Below, piece by piece: positions 51,845 through 63,062 of a stretch of 64,000 bases of DNA; position 1 is the first letter of the stretch, and each line of letters opens with the position of its first letter. This DNA is from Amoeboaphelidium occidentale. Lineage: Eukaryota > Aphelidiomycota > Aphelidea. Both the position numbers and the translations under genes were made by a program. The stretch covers positions 64,609-128,608 of the forward strand of contig JALGPX010000018.1 of assembly GCA_023515795.1 (NCBI GenBank), read 5' to 3'. Below the pieces are notes generated by a model. That model searched no databases, was not told the origin of the DNA, and saw only the letters and a list, made by a program, of their open reading frames with translations.

Positions 51845-52320
51845 TGAAGAAAGACGCCTCACGCGCTGATATCGTCAAGGCGATAAACGAATTGAAAGAG
51901 GTTACAAAGGAGACGAATAAGATGCTAGGAGGTTTCATTGGGAACCAGGCAACTTCCACCGAAGAAGAAGTGGTGAAAGCCGTTTGCTCTTATCTTGGCG
52001 TCGAATTTGAGGAGGCGCACATGAATCGAAAGTTTTTTGATCATGATGAACGCCTTATCGCAGAAGTTGACGGTGTCGTACCTTTCGACGGTGGTTTGGC
52101 CGTTGTGGAGGTCAAGTCGCGGATTCAGGAGTCCAGTTTGGCTCAATTGGCGAGGAATGTCCGACTTGTCGAAGAGCGTCGCAACAAGAAGGCGTGGGGA
52201 TTTATCGGCAGGCCTCTGTTTGACAGAAATGTGAAATCCAACGCCGTGAAACAAGGTTTCAAAGTTGTCGAGCTTTGCGAAAAGAGATACGTTATTGCTG
52301 TTGATAATTCAAAGAATTGA
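51751..52320 (+). CDS. Small PD-(D/E)XK nuclease-fold protein
   Basis: The ATG at 51751 is the one after the gap; an equivalent ATG at 51628 belongs to the duplicated edge. The product has 189 residues. N-terminal part MIDINTPISPFPLRF.. then a helix (IVKAINELKEVTKETNKMLG). The C-terminal domain contains EVDGVVPFDGGLAVVEVKS, a clear D-x(n)-E-x-K nuclease signature, and SLAQLARNVRLVEERRNKKA. It resembles archaeal and bacterial restriction-endonuclease-like proteins (DUF3782 type) more than a known eukaryotic enzyme. Substrate and role unknown. Intact after allowing for the gap. Confidence 0.6.
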   Translation: MIDINTPISPFPLRFQGKISLTRGIRICSKDLKKDASRADIVKAINELKEVTKETNKMLGGFIGNQATSTEEEVVKAVCSYLGVEFEEAHMNRKFFDHDERLIAEVDGVVPFDGGLAVVEVKSRIQESSLAQLARNVRLVEERRNKKAWGFIGRPLFDRNVKSNAVKQGFKVVELCEKRYVIAVDNSKN

Positions 52321-52430
52321 GATTTAATTAATAAATTAGGAAATTCCTTTGTTTTAAATTTTTAATCATTCAGCGCCATGAAGATTTCTATTTCAAATTA
52401 CAGAGATCCCTTGGCAACTTTCTTGCTCAG

Positions 52431-53745
52431 TTAAATTCTTTGATAAGACTGTCTTGGAGACAACTTAGAAGAGGCCCAGTCGTATGCTCTCATGACAGGA
52501 TTATAAATGAACATTGGGACAGCGTAGATGACATCGTTGAACACAAATGTTCCGTAAATCAATACAAGAAATCCAATAACTAATAAAAATAAGCAATCCG
52601 CTTCATGCTATAACTAAATTACCTTGGAGATACTCAAACTTTTCCCAGCCTAAACCAACACTTATTAACCAGATGAACAAAGTTCTGCAAGTGTCAATTG
52701 TTGTTCTTGAAGTTGCACTAATGTAACGAGTAATATTCAAACCAAAAAAGTTGAATGCAGCGATAGATAACGCGCAACCAACTGTTGTCCATAACAGGAC
52801 AGGACTGGCAAGTAATTGTTTCAATCCAATCTCAGAGTCAAACATTGTTGATGCACCTTCTGCATTCTTACCAAAAGCAAAGTGCAAAACAATCATAATT
52901 ATGATAGTGAGTACAGACCCGAAAATGCCTTCTAAGCCAACAAGCTTTTCAGGTTTCGCATGGTAATTCGTGACAATCTTCTCTTCAATGATGAATTGAA
53001 AACTGGAAAATATTTGCGCTGCCAAAATAAGAATGACGCCAAGAACAGAGTTAATCGAACCACTCTGTTCATCCGGTTCAGAATCATCTTTGAATAGGAT
53101 AGCAGTAGAGCCCACAATAGCGACACCAAACAAAACAGTAAATAAGGCGTAAATCTTCACACCAGGCAACCGTGTTTTTAGAATGAGCATAGAAAGGAAA
53201 CCCGTAAACACAACAACTGCGCCTCTCAACATTTGATAAATCGAAGCTGGAACACCAAGTAATCCGACCATCATAAGTGACGTGCCAGTTATATCGCAAA
53301 TGGCTGGCAACACCAAGAGGAAATTTGCCCATCCAGTCAATTCCTTCTTTTCCTTCTCTACGATAACAACTGGAATATCGCGATCCATATCAGGGAAACT
53401 ATCAGAGTCGTCGTCCATTAGCGGCTGTTTTTCTGGTACGTTGCTTGAGCGATCAACGTTGCCTTCCGTGATGGTGTTCTTCTTGAAGACATTGTTACCC
53501 AGGTAAACGAGCATACAGAGAGATTCTCCGATAAACATAATCAATACCTGCCAAATAGGCTGTTCAAAGAACTTCTTGTCTGTTCCATCGCAATTCTCTA
53601 CGCATTGCTTGTTCTGCAATTTTGTCAAGATCGTGTTGGAAGTACCAGTGGCCAACATACCAGCAACAATAAGCAGAGTGACTATTGTACGACGTGAAAG
53701 AGCGGAGGCCTTTACACCGCATTGACCATTTTGCTCTGGTTCCAT
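52431..53745 (-). CDS. SLC35F6: SLC35F6-like membrane transporter
   Basis: Exon 1 52623-53745, a 43-nt intron 52580-52622 (GTAATT..TATTAG), and exon 2 52431-52579. The product has 423 residues with about ten membrane helices. Signatures: the first helix with GTSNTILTKLQNK, FEQPIWQVLIMFIGESLC, LPAICDITGTSLMMVGLLGV, then SIYQMLRGAVVVFTGFLS. Exon 2 adds the last helix VIGFLVLIYGTFVFNDVIY. These match the drug/metabolite-type SLC35F6 family, lysosomal or mitochondrial in animals, substrate uncertain. TAF1 ends 75 nt upstream on the same strand. Confidence 0.85.
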
Positions 53746-53820
53746 ATGTTTTCGAAAAGAAAATTTGTGGGAACGAAATCCTTCGCAGATCCATTGCGAA
53801 TTCTGACAAACTTTAAGTAT

Positions 53821-56800
53821 TTATTGCTGAGGCATATCTTTATCGCTAGGAGGACCAGAAGTCGGTGGTTCTTCAGTAGTTACGTCCACAGGATCTTGTT
53901 TTTCAGCTGACTCGGCTGCTGCTTGCTCGCCTGCTACTTGCTCAGTGTTATCTCCAAGTTTTCCATCTTCTTCTTTAGCAGAGGCCAACTTAATCTTTAC
54001 TGTCATATTCTTCTTTCTTGTTTCCTCAACGTGTTCTATAGCAAGCTTTGGAACAATGATTTTAGAACCTTTTGTGTGTACCATACTAACAGACTTCTTC
54101 TTGTACTTCTCGGGATAGTTGTACTTGAAATTTGGACAAATGTAGTTTGTAGCAATATGACCAACTTGTCCACAACTTGTACATTTTCTTTTGGCATTAC
54201 CATACCTCACTGTACCGTCCTTTTGTTTGAGACGCTGAGGTTGATCTTTGAATTTGATGGCGCCGTGAATACGTCTTTGAGAGCGAATTGCAGCAGAACC
54301 TTTTTCTTTAATTGTCTGATCATCGTCATCAATGTGAATTTCGTGTTTTCCACCAGCTGTGACCTTGATCAACAGTTTCTTTCTTTGGTAAGCTTGTATA
54401 ACGTTAGGATCCATAACAAGTTCTTCCTGAGTGTTTCCGTCTTTCAGTTGGCGTTTAAGAAGCAAAGCTCGCTTAATCTTGCGTTTATCTGCTTGCATAG
54501 TAGTTGAAGATGTAACAGAAGCAGTTTCGAAATCACCATGTTGACTTCCGTGCTGACTTTTAGGACCAGGGGAGTTTATCATTTGTAACATGGATTTATA
54601 ATCTGCTGCCTCAGATTCTGAAATATCATCATCTAAGTGCATAGAAGCTCTACTTGCTAAAGCCTTCTTTAAAGGTATCTCATTATCCCAGTCTTCGTGA
54701 GGATCAGTAGAAGTCAAAGAACTAACTTGAGCATTCCATATACGATTAATTTCTTGTTGATAGAACTTTCTTTGATCAGCAAGAGCAAATTTATGTCCAG
54801 TCTTAACTTGACTTTCAAAGTATGCTTGTTCTTCTTCAACACTCATACCTTCTCTCAAAAACATGAGCTTCATAGATGCTCTGAAGAAAGAAAAGCCTTC
54901 CCCACAACCAGTAGGATCTCCAGAACCATATAATTTCACCATACCTTTGTTCTGACAAGCAAGTATAAAATTCTTTGTAACATTCCATGGTGCCAATTGG
55001 ATCTCATCGTCTAGTTTGGACTCTTCTTCATTTCCATCTTCATCCATCATTTCGCTATAACCAAATCCAGCATCAGCTAGTCTTTGTTGACCAACACGAG
55101 TACTTTCAAACAAACAAACCATTTCCGGAGTGACCATTTTTAGTAGTTCCTGCTCGCTAGGTATCATCACATCCTTTTTAAGAACAACAAAATGCTTGTT
55201 TTTAGAATTCTTTTGTAAATCAAATACATCTTTTAAATGCTTTCTCATACTCTGCTCATGATATCTGTGGTATGTATTGACAATCTTGTTGATGGGATAT
55301 CTAGCAGTTCTGCCTTTCCTCTTAAATCTGCGCATAGCAGCTACAATCAGTCTATCCTTAACATAAGCCTTAACTTTTCTGCTCTGAGGAGGAGAAACTT
55401 CTTGTAAGGGATAAGTCTGACCAGCAACATATATCTTGCCGATTTCTCTAATGTAATGAACATAATGTCCTGGCTTTAATCTTCGTCTAATCAGAAGAAA
55501 ATCTTCATTATTCAACTGCTGTTTAAAAATTGGTACAACAAACAAATTGTTCTTGAAAGCCGTCACGGTCTCGCCAGGCAAGCAATCACCAAATCCAAAG
55601 AATGGACTCGCATCAACTTGTTCTAAAATAACAGGCATACCGACTCCTTCACTAACAGGCATACTCGCGTCCTTGTCATCTTTCTTACGATAATAATTGA
55701 TGAACAATGTCTCCATTCCAACATTCTGGATCAGTGGCGGATACTCTTCAGAGTATTCAATCAAAATGTAATTACCATTATCAGCCAAAGTTATATCGGT
55801 GACGTTCTGAACCAGATCGTGCATAGTAACCTTCTTGAGTTGCATTTGCTGAACTGTTTTCTTTAATTGATTCTTGACTCGTTGGAATTTCATAACTTCG
55901 CCATTCTGTAATTGAATAGGAGGACGATGCCATGCTCTAAGTTCAGCTTTTGACATAAATCTTCTATAGTATGGTAAACTCAAACGCAACGCAGGCAACA
56001 GATGCTGGATAGGTGCAATCTTACCAAACAACTGACGAACTCTTCCAGTCTTCTGTCGATGCATTTCATAGTATCGATCGTTACTGATATTGAATTCATC
56101 AAGTTCTTGTTCTTTCTTCTTATCTTGTTTTCCTTTACCAGTGCCAAACTCATCTTGATCACCTTCATTATTCTGAGTATTATCAACTTCTTGACCACTT
56201 CTAGCAACTAATGGCTGAATAATCAAAGAAGTAAAGTAAACATCATCCTTTGCATTTCCTGATACCGGCCTTTTCTTTGCTTCTTTAGCATATGAAGTGT
56301 GAAGCTGACTAGCAAACAGTGCAGATGCGTGAGACGTTATACTGACAGATTTGTTCACTTTATAGAAATGTGCAGGATAAGCAGGAAATCTCTTGAGCGC
56401 ATCATTTGTATTATTCTGTTCTGTATTGTACTCAATGTGTAGGTAAGGATCATTCATTGGAATCTCAACTTCATAAGAAAGCATGGAAGAAGACATGTTC
56501 TTTGGCACATCAGATTCATCATAAATAATTTTGCTTTCCCAATCACCAATAATCAAGTCATAATCAGGAACAACATCAAATTCTAATCGCTTCCTTTTCT
56601 TCTTATATTCTGAAAACTTCTGTATTGAATCATAATCATAAATTATGTCATCTTCCCATGCGCATAATTCGACAGGATGGAACATTCGATCGTTAAAAAC
56701 TTGCTCTTCTTTAACTTCAGACTTTTGTTCCTTTGAAGACACTTGAACTTTTGATTCTGCTTCATCAGTCGTAGATTCAACAGGTTTCGCGCCAGGTAGA

Positions 56801-57414
56801 ATCGCATTGATTGACGAAGACGCAGAATTAAAGTTTTCCTCAGTAGATTGATAAGAAAGAGGTATTTTAGACTGTAACTTAAACAATTGCAAATCTTTCT
56901 TCTTTTGAATGAGCTTGTTAAGCTTTGCGCCGGCTCCTTTAGAAGGGAAAGATGCAGAGGATGATTGAATCGCAGCAGAATTAGGAACCAACAACTGCGT
57001 GAATTTAAGACAGTTTGAGTTCAACAGCGACTGAATCTGTTCCAAAGAAGGCTGAACTTCTTTTTGTGGCTTAGCCTGAGGCGGTGCAGGTAAAGGAGCG
57101 ACCACGACGGGTTTCGGAACAGCGGGAGCTGAGCTCACAACTGGCTCCTTCACAACATCCATTGCGTCATCTTCTTCACCGTCACTGATGTTACTGAAAT
57201 CCACGGCGTTTTCTAAAGGCTTGACAACTGCTGCTGCTGCTGCTGCTCGACTTGAAGACGAACCTCCTTCGCCCTGTTCTTTGGATTCTTCCTTCAGAAT
57301 ACTCCCGCCAAATCCCATTAAAACATTTTGTAGATATTCATTATTCGCCAAATCTTTTAATTCCTCATTTTCTACTTCTCCTTTAGCATTTAAATTCCCA
57401 AATAGAAACGACAT
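53821..57414 (-). CDS. TAF1: TFIID subunit TAF1
   Basis: 1197 residues, intronless. N-terminal MSFLFGNLNAKGEVENEEL with an acidic region that in the family masks TBP (TAND). The central DUF3591/TAF1 core (about residues 430-860) includes GRVRQLFGKIAPIQHLLPAL, FFGFGDCLPGE and GHYVHYIREIGKIYVAGQTY. A zinc knuckle near 1080 reads CTSCGQVGHIATNYIC. The C-terminus is an acidic/Pro tail with no bromodomain, as in yeast Taf1, whereas animal TAF1 has two. It is the TFIID scaffold at RNA polymerase II promoters. Divergent from UVSSA, 82 nt between starts. Confidence 0.92.
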   Translation of the reverse strand: MSFLFGNLNAKGEVENEELKDLANNEYLQNVLMGFGGSILKEESKEQGEGGSSSSRAAAAAAVVKPLENAVDFSNISDGEEDDAMDVVKEPVVSSAPAVPKPVVVAPLPAPPQAKPQKEVQPSLEQIQSLLNSNCLKFTQLLVPNSAAIQSSSASFPSKGAGAKLNKLIQKKKDLQLFKLQSKIPLSYQSTEENFNSASSSINAILPGAKPVESTTDEAESKVQVSSKEQKSEVKEEQVFNDRMFHPVELCAWEDDIIYDYDSIQKFSEYKKKRKRLEFDVVPDYDLIIGDWESKIIYDESDVPKNMSSSMLSYEVEIPMNDPYLHIEYNTEQNNTNDALKRFPAYPAHFYKVNKSVSITSHASALFASQLHTSYAKEAKKRPVSGNAKDDVYFTSLIIQPLVARSGQEVDNTQNNEGDQDEFGTGKGKQDKKKEQELDEFNISNDRYYEMHRQKTGRVRQLFGKIAPIQHLLPALRLSLPYYRRFMSKAELRAWHRPPIQLQNGEVMKFQRVKNQLKKTVQQMQLKKVTMHDLVQNVTDITLADNGNYILIEYSEEYPPLIQNVGMETLFINYYRKKDDKDASMPVSEGVGMPVILEQVDASPFFGFGDCLPGETVTAFKNNLFVVPIFKQQLNNEDFLLIRRRLKPGHYVHYIREIGKIYVAGQTYPLQEVSPPQSRKVKAYVKDRLIVAAMRRFKRKGRTARYPINKIVNTYHRYHEQSMRKHLKDVFDLQKNSKNKHFVVLKKDVMIPSEQELLKMVTPEMVCLFESTRVGQQRLADAGFGYSEMMDEDGNEEESKLDDEIQLAPWNVTKNFILACQNKGMVKLYGSGDPTGCGEGFSFFRASMKLMFLREGMSVEEEQAYFESQVKTGHKFALADQRKFYQQEINRIWNAQVSSLTSTDPHEDWDNEIPLKKALASRASMHLDDDISESEAADYKSMLQMINSPGPKSQHGSQHGDFETASVTSSTTMQADKRKIKRALLLKRQLKDGNTQEELVMDPNVIQAYQRKKLLIKVTAGGKHEIHIDDDDQTIKEKGSAAIRSQRRIHGAIKFKDQPQRLKQKDGTVRYGNAKRKCTSCGQVGHIATNYICPNFKYNYPEKYKKKSVSMVHTKGSKIIVPKLAIEHVEETRKKNMTVKIKLASAKEEDGKLGDNTEQVAGEQAAAESAEKQDPVDVTTEEPPTSGPPSDKDMPQQ

Positions 57415-57496
57415 TGTGCGGAGTGAAAAGAAATCTTGTCGAAATCAAAAGAAGCGAGCGAGCGAGCGAGCACTATTGCAAAATCGAAATGTTCAA
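57415..57496. promoter_or_regulatory. 82-nt divergent promoter between TAF1 and UVSSA with a GCGA run
   Basis: Only 82 nt separate the two start codons. The spacer contains GCGA repeated four times (57454-57471), a simple repeat that stands out in AT-rich surroundings and may matter for the shared promoter. Confidence 0.5.
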
Positions 57497-59251
57497 ATGG
57501 CCGATACAGTGAATGATATTCTTACAAGAATCTTTTGTGAAACAGAATTAAAGAAAGATTTATTGGCTGAGTTGAGGCCTCTTGTGGCTGGGAAGGATTT
57601 GGTAGTGTGTCGTAAGAATTGCTCAGATATTCTCAGCTTTTTGGTACTGAACTTTGATGATGAGGTTCCGGGACTATTGAAACTTTGTCGGGTTGTTAGC
57701 AAGAAGCGGAGATCATATCGTAGGAATGAACCTGAGGGAAGAAGTAGAAAAGATTTTGAGATTAGAAGGATGGAATTATTCGATTATCTCTTTTCAAGAT
57801 CAGTTGTATTCAGAAAGTTGTGCGTAGAGAATATCGTCACTGTTCAGCAGATATTTATGCATTCTTCTTTGGAAAGCTTGGAAAATTTGGTTCTACTAAT
57901 GAGTAAGTGGGCCTTCAATAATGATCCGCTGATTGCAAAGTTCTGTGATACTCTGAAAGATCGACTCAATCTCCTAAAGGAAACTAGAAGGAACGAAGAG
58001 AAAAGAGGCACAAAGAGCATTATTGAAGACAGGATACTCCGCTCGAAAATCAAGAAGTATTTGGAGTTTAAAACAAAGCATGAACTTGGTCTCCTTTCGA
58101 AAAAGTCTCCATTGGATGAGGCCATGACAGTATGCGATCAAATTGACTCTGCAATGGAGCTCCTGGTGTCTTTTAATACGAGTGGCAATGCTGAAGCTGT
58201 TGTGGAGGCTCCTGACAAAAATGCTTCTTTTACCGTTGGTTTGAAAATTAAGGAAACTTCAGAGAATTATGTCATATTCCAACAGGTTAGAGAACATGTA
58301 TTACTCTTGAAGAAGAAATATGTACCTTGGCTTGAAGAATATTTGCGATTAATGAGTTTCGATTCGACCAACGCATCAGAGATTGTAAAGGAGTTTGATG
58401 ATATTGGTCTTTTTGATTCTGAACAGTTTGATAACGACATGAAAAGTACCTCAAGGGTGCTAGATAGAGTTTCTGTTGTATTTAAAAAGTGTCAGGATTT
58501 TGGAATAACTTCTGAGCACGATAATCGATCTGCTGAAGAAGAAGAGGATGACGACGAGTTTGTTGAAGTCAATCCTGATTTGACTGTTGTCAGAAGTGCC
58601 AAGAAACAAAAAGAGTCAAAATCTATAGCAGAAAAGAAACGCAGGCTAGAATCTTCAGAGAAACTGGCAGGCTTTAGTGTTGTGTCAGGAGCTAATGACT
58701 CAACTCTGATGAGGGATGACGCGCATGAGGATCCTTTATCTTTATTCTATCAGAATAAGGCTGACAAGAACAAGAAGTATCTTGAAAAGACTACAGAATC
58801 AGTCAGTAAAACTACAATTGACGACCAGACTAAGGAACTTTTAGAGAATGCGCCAGTTGTTGAATATGACGATGATCTCTTCTATTGGGATAAGGATGAA
58901 ATGCAATTTAATCAAGCTGGTTCTGGTATACCATTCAGCCATAGATTTTACGGTGAGGGTACTGGTGAGCGAACAGTCCCTAAAAGCACGTTAGATAATT
59001 TGCGCAAGAGAAAAGTGATATACAAGAAACCGGATGAGCCTGAAGATGAAGCTGCGAAAGAAGACGAAACATCCTCTGCGCCTGCATATGTACATCCAGT
59101 CATGAGGCCACCGGAAAGCAAACCGAAAGGTTCTGTTGTAGAAAGGCTAAAGAAGAAACTTAATTCTGCTGAAGCTAAAAGACGCATTGACAATGAGACT
59201 TCTAGAGAATTTGAACAACGACTACGAAATAGACAAGTCCATAGGTTCTAA
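57497..59251 (+). CDS. UVSSA: UVSSA-like transcription-coupled repair factor
   Basis: ATG 57497 (MADTVNDILTRIFCE) gives 584 residues, intronless. The N-terminal ~140 residues form a VHS/ENTH-like helical domain (RRMELFDYLFSRSVVFRKLC). The middle has acidic and Lys-rich linkers. A DUF2043-like region about 455-550 reads FYWDKDEMQFNQAGSGIPFS, HRFYG.. and YVHPVMRPP. UVSSA brings TFIIH to stalled RNA polymerase II in nucleotide excision repair. The Cys-rich R-D-x-C-P-F-H-G block at the C-terminus of animal UVSSA is absent; the protein ends in a charged helix. No early break is seen. Confidence 0.72.
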   Translation: MADTVNDILTRIFCETELKKDLLAELRPLVAGKDLVVCRKNCSDILSFLVLNFDDEVPGLLKLCRVVSKKRRSYRRNEPEGRSRKDFEIRRMELFDYLFSRSVVFRKLCVENIVTVQQIFMHSSLESLENLVLLMSKWAFNNDPLIAKFCDTLKDRLNLLKETRRNEEKRGTKSIIEDRILRSKIKKYLEFKTKHELGLLSKKSPLDEAMTVCDQIDSAMELLVSFNTSGNAEAVVEAPDKNASFTVGLKIKETSENYVIFQQVREHVLLLKKKYVPWLEEYLRLMSFDSTNASEIVKEFDDIGLFDSEQFDNDMKSTSRVLDRVSVVFKKCQDFGITSEHDNRSAEEEEDDDEFVEVNPDLTVVRSAKKQKESKSIAEKKRRLESSEKLAGFSVVSGANDSTLMRDDAHEDPLSLFYQNKADKNKKYLEKTTESVSKTTIDDQTKELLENAPVVEYDDDLFYWDKDEMQFNQAGSGIPFSHRFYGEGTGERTVPKSTLDNLRKRKVIYKKPDEPEDEAAKEDETSSAPAYVHPVMRPPESKPKGSVVERLKKKLNSAEAKRRIDNETSREFEQRLRNRQVHRF

Positions 59252-59368
59252 CCTTTATCCGTCTTGCGGCAACCTGAGTCCCAGCCAATCAGAGGCGCCA
59301 AGTTCCTTTCCTGATTCGGCACCTCCTCTTATCTTTAACTTAACTTCAAGACTGTACATAATAAATTA

Positions 59369-62300
59369 ATGACACCCACAATAGACGTTACACTTGTTAG
59401 GTTCGTTTGTCTTTGTATTGGAATCACCTAACTGTTTTAGAGCATTGTACGATTATGATTCTAAAGACTCTGGAAGACTCTCGTTTAGAAAAGGCGACAC
59501 AATCTTAATGCTTCAGCGTTTGGAATCTGGATGGTGCGATGGGATATTGGATCAACGACGAGGCTGGTTTCCTGGAAACTTCGTGTCAGAGCCGGAGACT
59601 AGAACGATAACCCCAGAGAATAACTTTGGCTGGATACGGAGGAATAGTCAGCATAAACGCCGAGAGATTTATTACAACACTTTGACAGGGGAGACTCTGG
59701 TGTATGATAGTCGCGATAATGTGGCAGACCATGGCCACGAGGAAGATGATGATAACATCGAGAATAGTTTTGCTGCTGCGAATTTAGCTCATGTGGAACA
59801 TAGAGCCACTAAATTGAAATCCACCACGCATCAACAGCTACCACTGAATTGGGGTATGAAGACCACATCAGATAATCGTACGTATTACTACAACAAGATA
59901 ACCAACGAAACGACGTGGAACTTGTCTGATATCGATCCTGAAACAGGCGTCCTTAATGTCAAATCGCGGCATCATTACGACTCACAGGGTTCGGTCTCAC
60001 CTACTTCTCTTAAAGGTTCCAACTTACCTGATCGCACAACCGGTTCCCCTTTATCTAATTGGGAAACTTTAAGAAAAGATGTTCAGAATCAGATTGATGC
60101 CTTGAAAGCTTCTGCCAAAGCAGGTGAGAAGTCTCGTTATTTACAGGATACGGCAGCAATTGTCCAGTCTATACAACAAATGATGAAAGTGTCCGGAACG
60201 CTGAATAGGGATTCCGTGTTGATGCGATCGAATCGCATGCTTGTAATACATCACAAACATATAATGAAGGCATTATCTAGGCTTGTACTATCCTCGAAGA
60301 AAGCTTCAAGCGTTTGGCCTCCACCTGATGCAGTTATCAAAATGGTATCAGAAGCGAATGAAGTTATGCTGAGCGTCAGGCACTTTACAACTTCAGCTGA
60401 TGAAGCTGAAATACCTGTGCGTTTGTATGATAATGTTCCTCACGCACAGCCTCTGCCATATAAAGGCAAAAGTAAAATTCAGCATTCGCTGGATGACATT
60501 AATGACTTTCTGGAAAGCATGCCTCAAAACATTCTTCGCATAATCAAAGAATTGGTCACATTCTTGGAGAATCAAGACAATAATTTTGACAGAGGAGAAC
60601 TAATCCAGCTAACTCGTAATTGTGTGAATGAAGTTGGTCAATTGTTATCTGTTTTGGAAGATCTGTCACTTTCAGATGTATCTCACGAAACAGTTCAAGA
60701 ATTCACTAAACAAAAGCAAGATTTGTATCAGAGCATTACAGGACTGGTTTCTGCAACTACTTGGGCTGTTGACAAGATGGCTCCAGAAGACGCACTTCAA
60801 CAAGTTCTTGCTTACACAAGAGAGGTCAGTGGATGCTCAAGTAATGCAATTATAGCAGCCAAGTATGTCGTTGAGGAAAAGCAAGAGCTTGATGAGGAAG
60901 AGTTTGCTTTGAGATTTACAAAGGACGAAGAAAAAGATGTCGAAATGGTTCCAAGAAGAGCATTGTCCATGAACCATTTGTCTTCCAGAAGAGTTAGAAG
61001 TACTCCTCGCATCGATACAAATCTGAAGCCTGATTTGGAAAACATAAACGAAAACGAGGCCATGAACTCTCCACCTTCCCCGGCAGTTCATCATAGTGTT
61101 AACTCAACTCCTACGTCTCCAGTTGTGAAAGAGGACATGGAAGAAAACTTGGATGAAAAGAAAGCGTCTAAGAAGAAGAAAAGTTTGTTGTCCATCAAGA
61201 TCTTATCACAGTCTGCCCCAGCTAGAAGAATAACCGTCGATTCTCCTATTAGTGCATCATCCAAGCTGAGCAAATTTTTTGGCGAGGATATGTCTCGCAA
61301 TGTAGTAACTCCTGTTGATGATGAATGGTTTCTCAGTGAAGATACCGATGATCAAGATGTTTTGTATTCTATGGAGGGGAATTTGAAAGGTGCTAGTCTG
61401 CCTGCACTTATTGTTAAGCTGACGCACCACGGAAAGTTGGATCCACAACTTACTCAAGCTTTCATAATGACTTTTCACTCCTTCACTACTTCTCGAGAAG
61501 TCATTACTCAGTTGATTGCTAGGTATAATATTAATCCTCCAGAAGGCCTTACAGAAGATGAACTCAGGATATGGCAAGAGAGAAAGCAGAGACCTATTCG
61601 TCTTCGTGTTTTCAATGTCTTCAAGTTGTGGCTTGAATCTCATTACTTTCATCCGAATGATGTATCGGCTTTGGATGCCATTCAGTCTTTTGCATTGAGT
61701 GCAAAGGAGAGCATGCCTACCATCGCTGAGCATATTCTTAAGATCATAGAGAAGAGAAGAGTTTCAGCTGATATTCCAATAAGAAAACTGACCGCAGTTT
61801 CAGGTTCTTCAAAAGATTTACCAACCCCTATTCTTCCAAGAAATTTGAAAAGAATTCGATTATCTGACTTGAATTCGATGGAACTGGCCAGGCAGTTGAC
61901 AATTATGGAATCGAGAGTGTACAATAATATTATGCCATACGAATGTCTAGATAAAGCATGGTCGCAGAAAGATAGTCTAGAAAGATCTCCTCATGTTAAG
62001 AAAATGATCATGATGACGAACCAGATCACTGGATGGGTTGCAGAAAATATTCTTTTGGAAAGAGACATAAAGCAGAGAGCTCAACTGATGAAGTTCTTTA
62101 TTTCTGTTGGTGATAAGTGTAGGCAATTGCATAATTTCAATACTTTGATGGCTATTTTGGCAGCATTGAATTCCTCGCCGATATATCGCTTGAAAAGAAC
62201 CCGTGAATTGTTGCCAACAAAGTACAAGGCGATTCTGGAGGAAATGAAACAGCTGATGCAACCTGCTCAAAACTTCTCTTCATACAGAACTGAGCTTCGT

Positions 62301-62633
62301 TCTGCATCCCCGCCATGCGTTCCTTTCTTGGGGTTGTATCTTACGGATTTAACATTTATTGAAGATGGAAATTCAAACAACATCAAAGCTATGCCACACA
62401 TGATCAACATTGATAAGCGGATCAAAGTCGCGGAAAAGATACGAGAGCTTATGCAGTATCAAGTTCCTCAGAACTTAATGGAAGTCCCTGAGATTCAAGA
62501 GTATCTTCATAGAGAACTTGGCGATGGTGAAAGAGATGCGGATGACTTGTACGAAATGAGCTTACAGTTAGAGCCGCGCGAGAGAGAAGATGAAAAAATA
62601 GCCCGCCTTCTTCAAGAAAGTGGGTTCTTGTAA
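59369..62633 (+). CDS. Ras guanine-nucleotide exchange factor, SH3-WW-CDC25 type
   Basis: Exon 1 59369-59400 (MTPTIDVTLV), a 40-nt intron 59401-59440 (GTTCGT..TTTTAG with CTAAC), and exon 2 59441-62633. Splicing gives TLVRALYDYDSKDSGRLSF, the first strand of an SH3 domain (about 8-63), and a product of 1074 residues. A degenerate WW-like stretch (YYNTLTGETLVY) and a clear WW (LPLNWGMKTTSDNRTYYYNK) follow. After a long helical region come RasGEF_N near 650-770 and the catalytic CDC25 domain near 814-1060 (LARQLTIMESRVYNNIMPYE; VPFLGLYLTDLTFIEDGN). This architecture is typical of early-diverging fungi and of yeast Cdc25 relatives, which activate Ras at the plasma membrane. Confidence 0.88.
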
Positions 62634-62657
62634 ATAAATACTTTATTTTTGAGCCAC

Positions 62658-62975
62658 TTATGCATCGATGATACCCATCAATTGCTCAGCCAATGTTTTG
62701 ATCTCACGTTTCAAGGATTCTTTCTGCATAATCAATTGCTTTAGCTTTACATTCTTTTCAGTGATCGTTTTCTGGAATTCCTGTAACATATTATCATTAG
62801 CAGACCAATGATACTGCGCTCTCTGATAAGCCCTAGCTTCCAATGCTGTAGCCGCTTGGTTCAACGTGTCACGGGTGGCTTGAAACTTTACTTGGACTCC
62901 CTCGATGATTCTTTCTATGTCCTCAACTAATTCCGAGCTATTTTCATGCACTTTCTCCTCCTCGTCGTTAACCAT
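62658..62975 (-). CDS. Unassigned small coiled-coil protein
   Basis: ATG at 62973-62975 gives 105 residues (MVNDEEEKVHENSSE..). A TTGTTTCAG splice-acceptor-like string lies just upstream, so a 5' leader intron is possible. The whole protein is helical: LVEDIERIIEGVQVKFQATR, then FQKTITEKNVKLKQLIMQKE, with a heptad-like pattern at the end. Size and build resemble subunits of tethering, BLOC or Mediator complexes, but I cannot choose. It is convergent with the RasGEF, 24 nt between stops. Confidence 0.55.
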   Translation of the reverse strand: MVNDEEEKVHENSSELVEDIERIIEGVQVKFQATRDTLNQAATALEARAYQRAQYHWSANDNMLQEFQKTITEKNVKLKQLIMQKESLKREIKTLAEQLMGIIDA

Positions 62976-63062
62976 TTGAGACCTGAAACAAAAGCTCTCG
63001 CGCGAGAATTGTTGTTTCCGCAACTCTTCTATCCGATCAGTATTAAATAGAAGATCTAGTGT

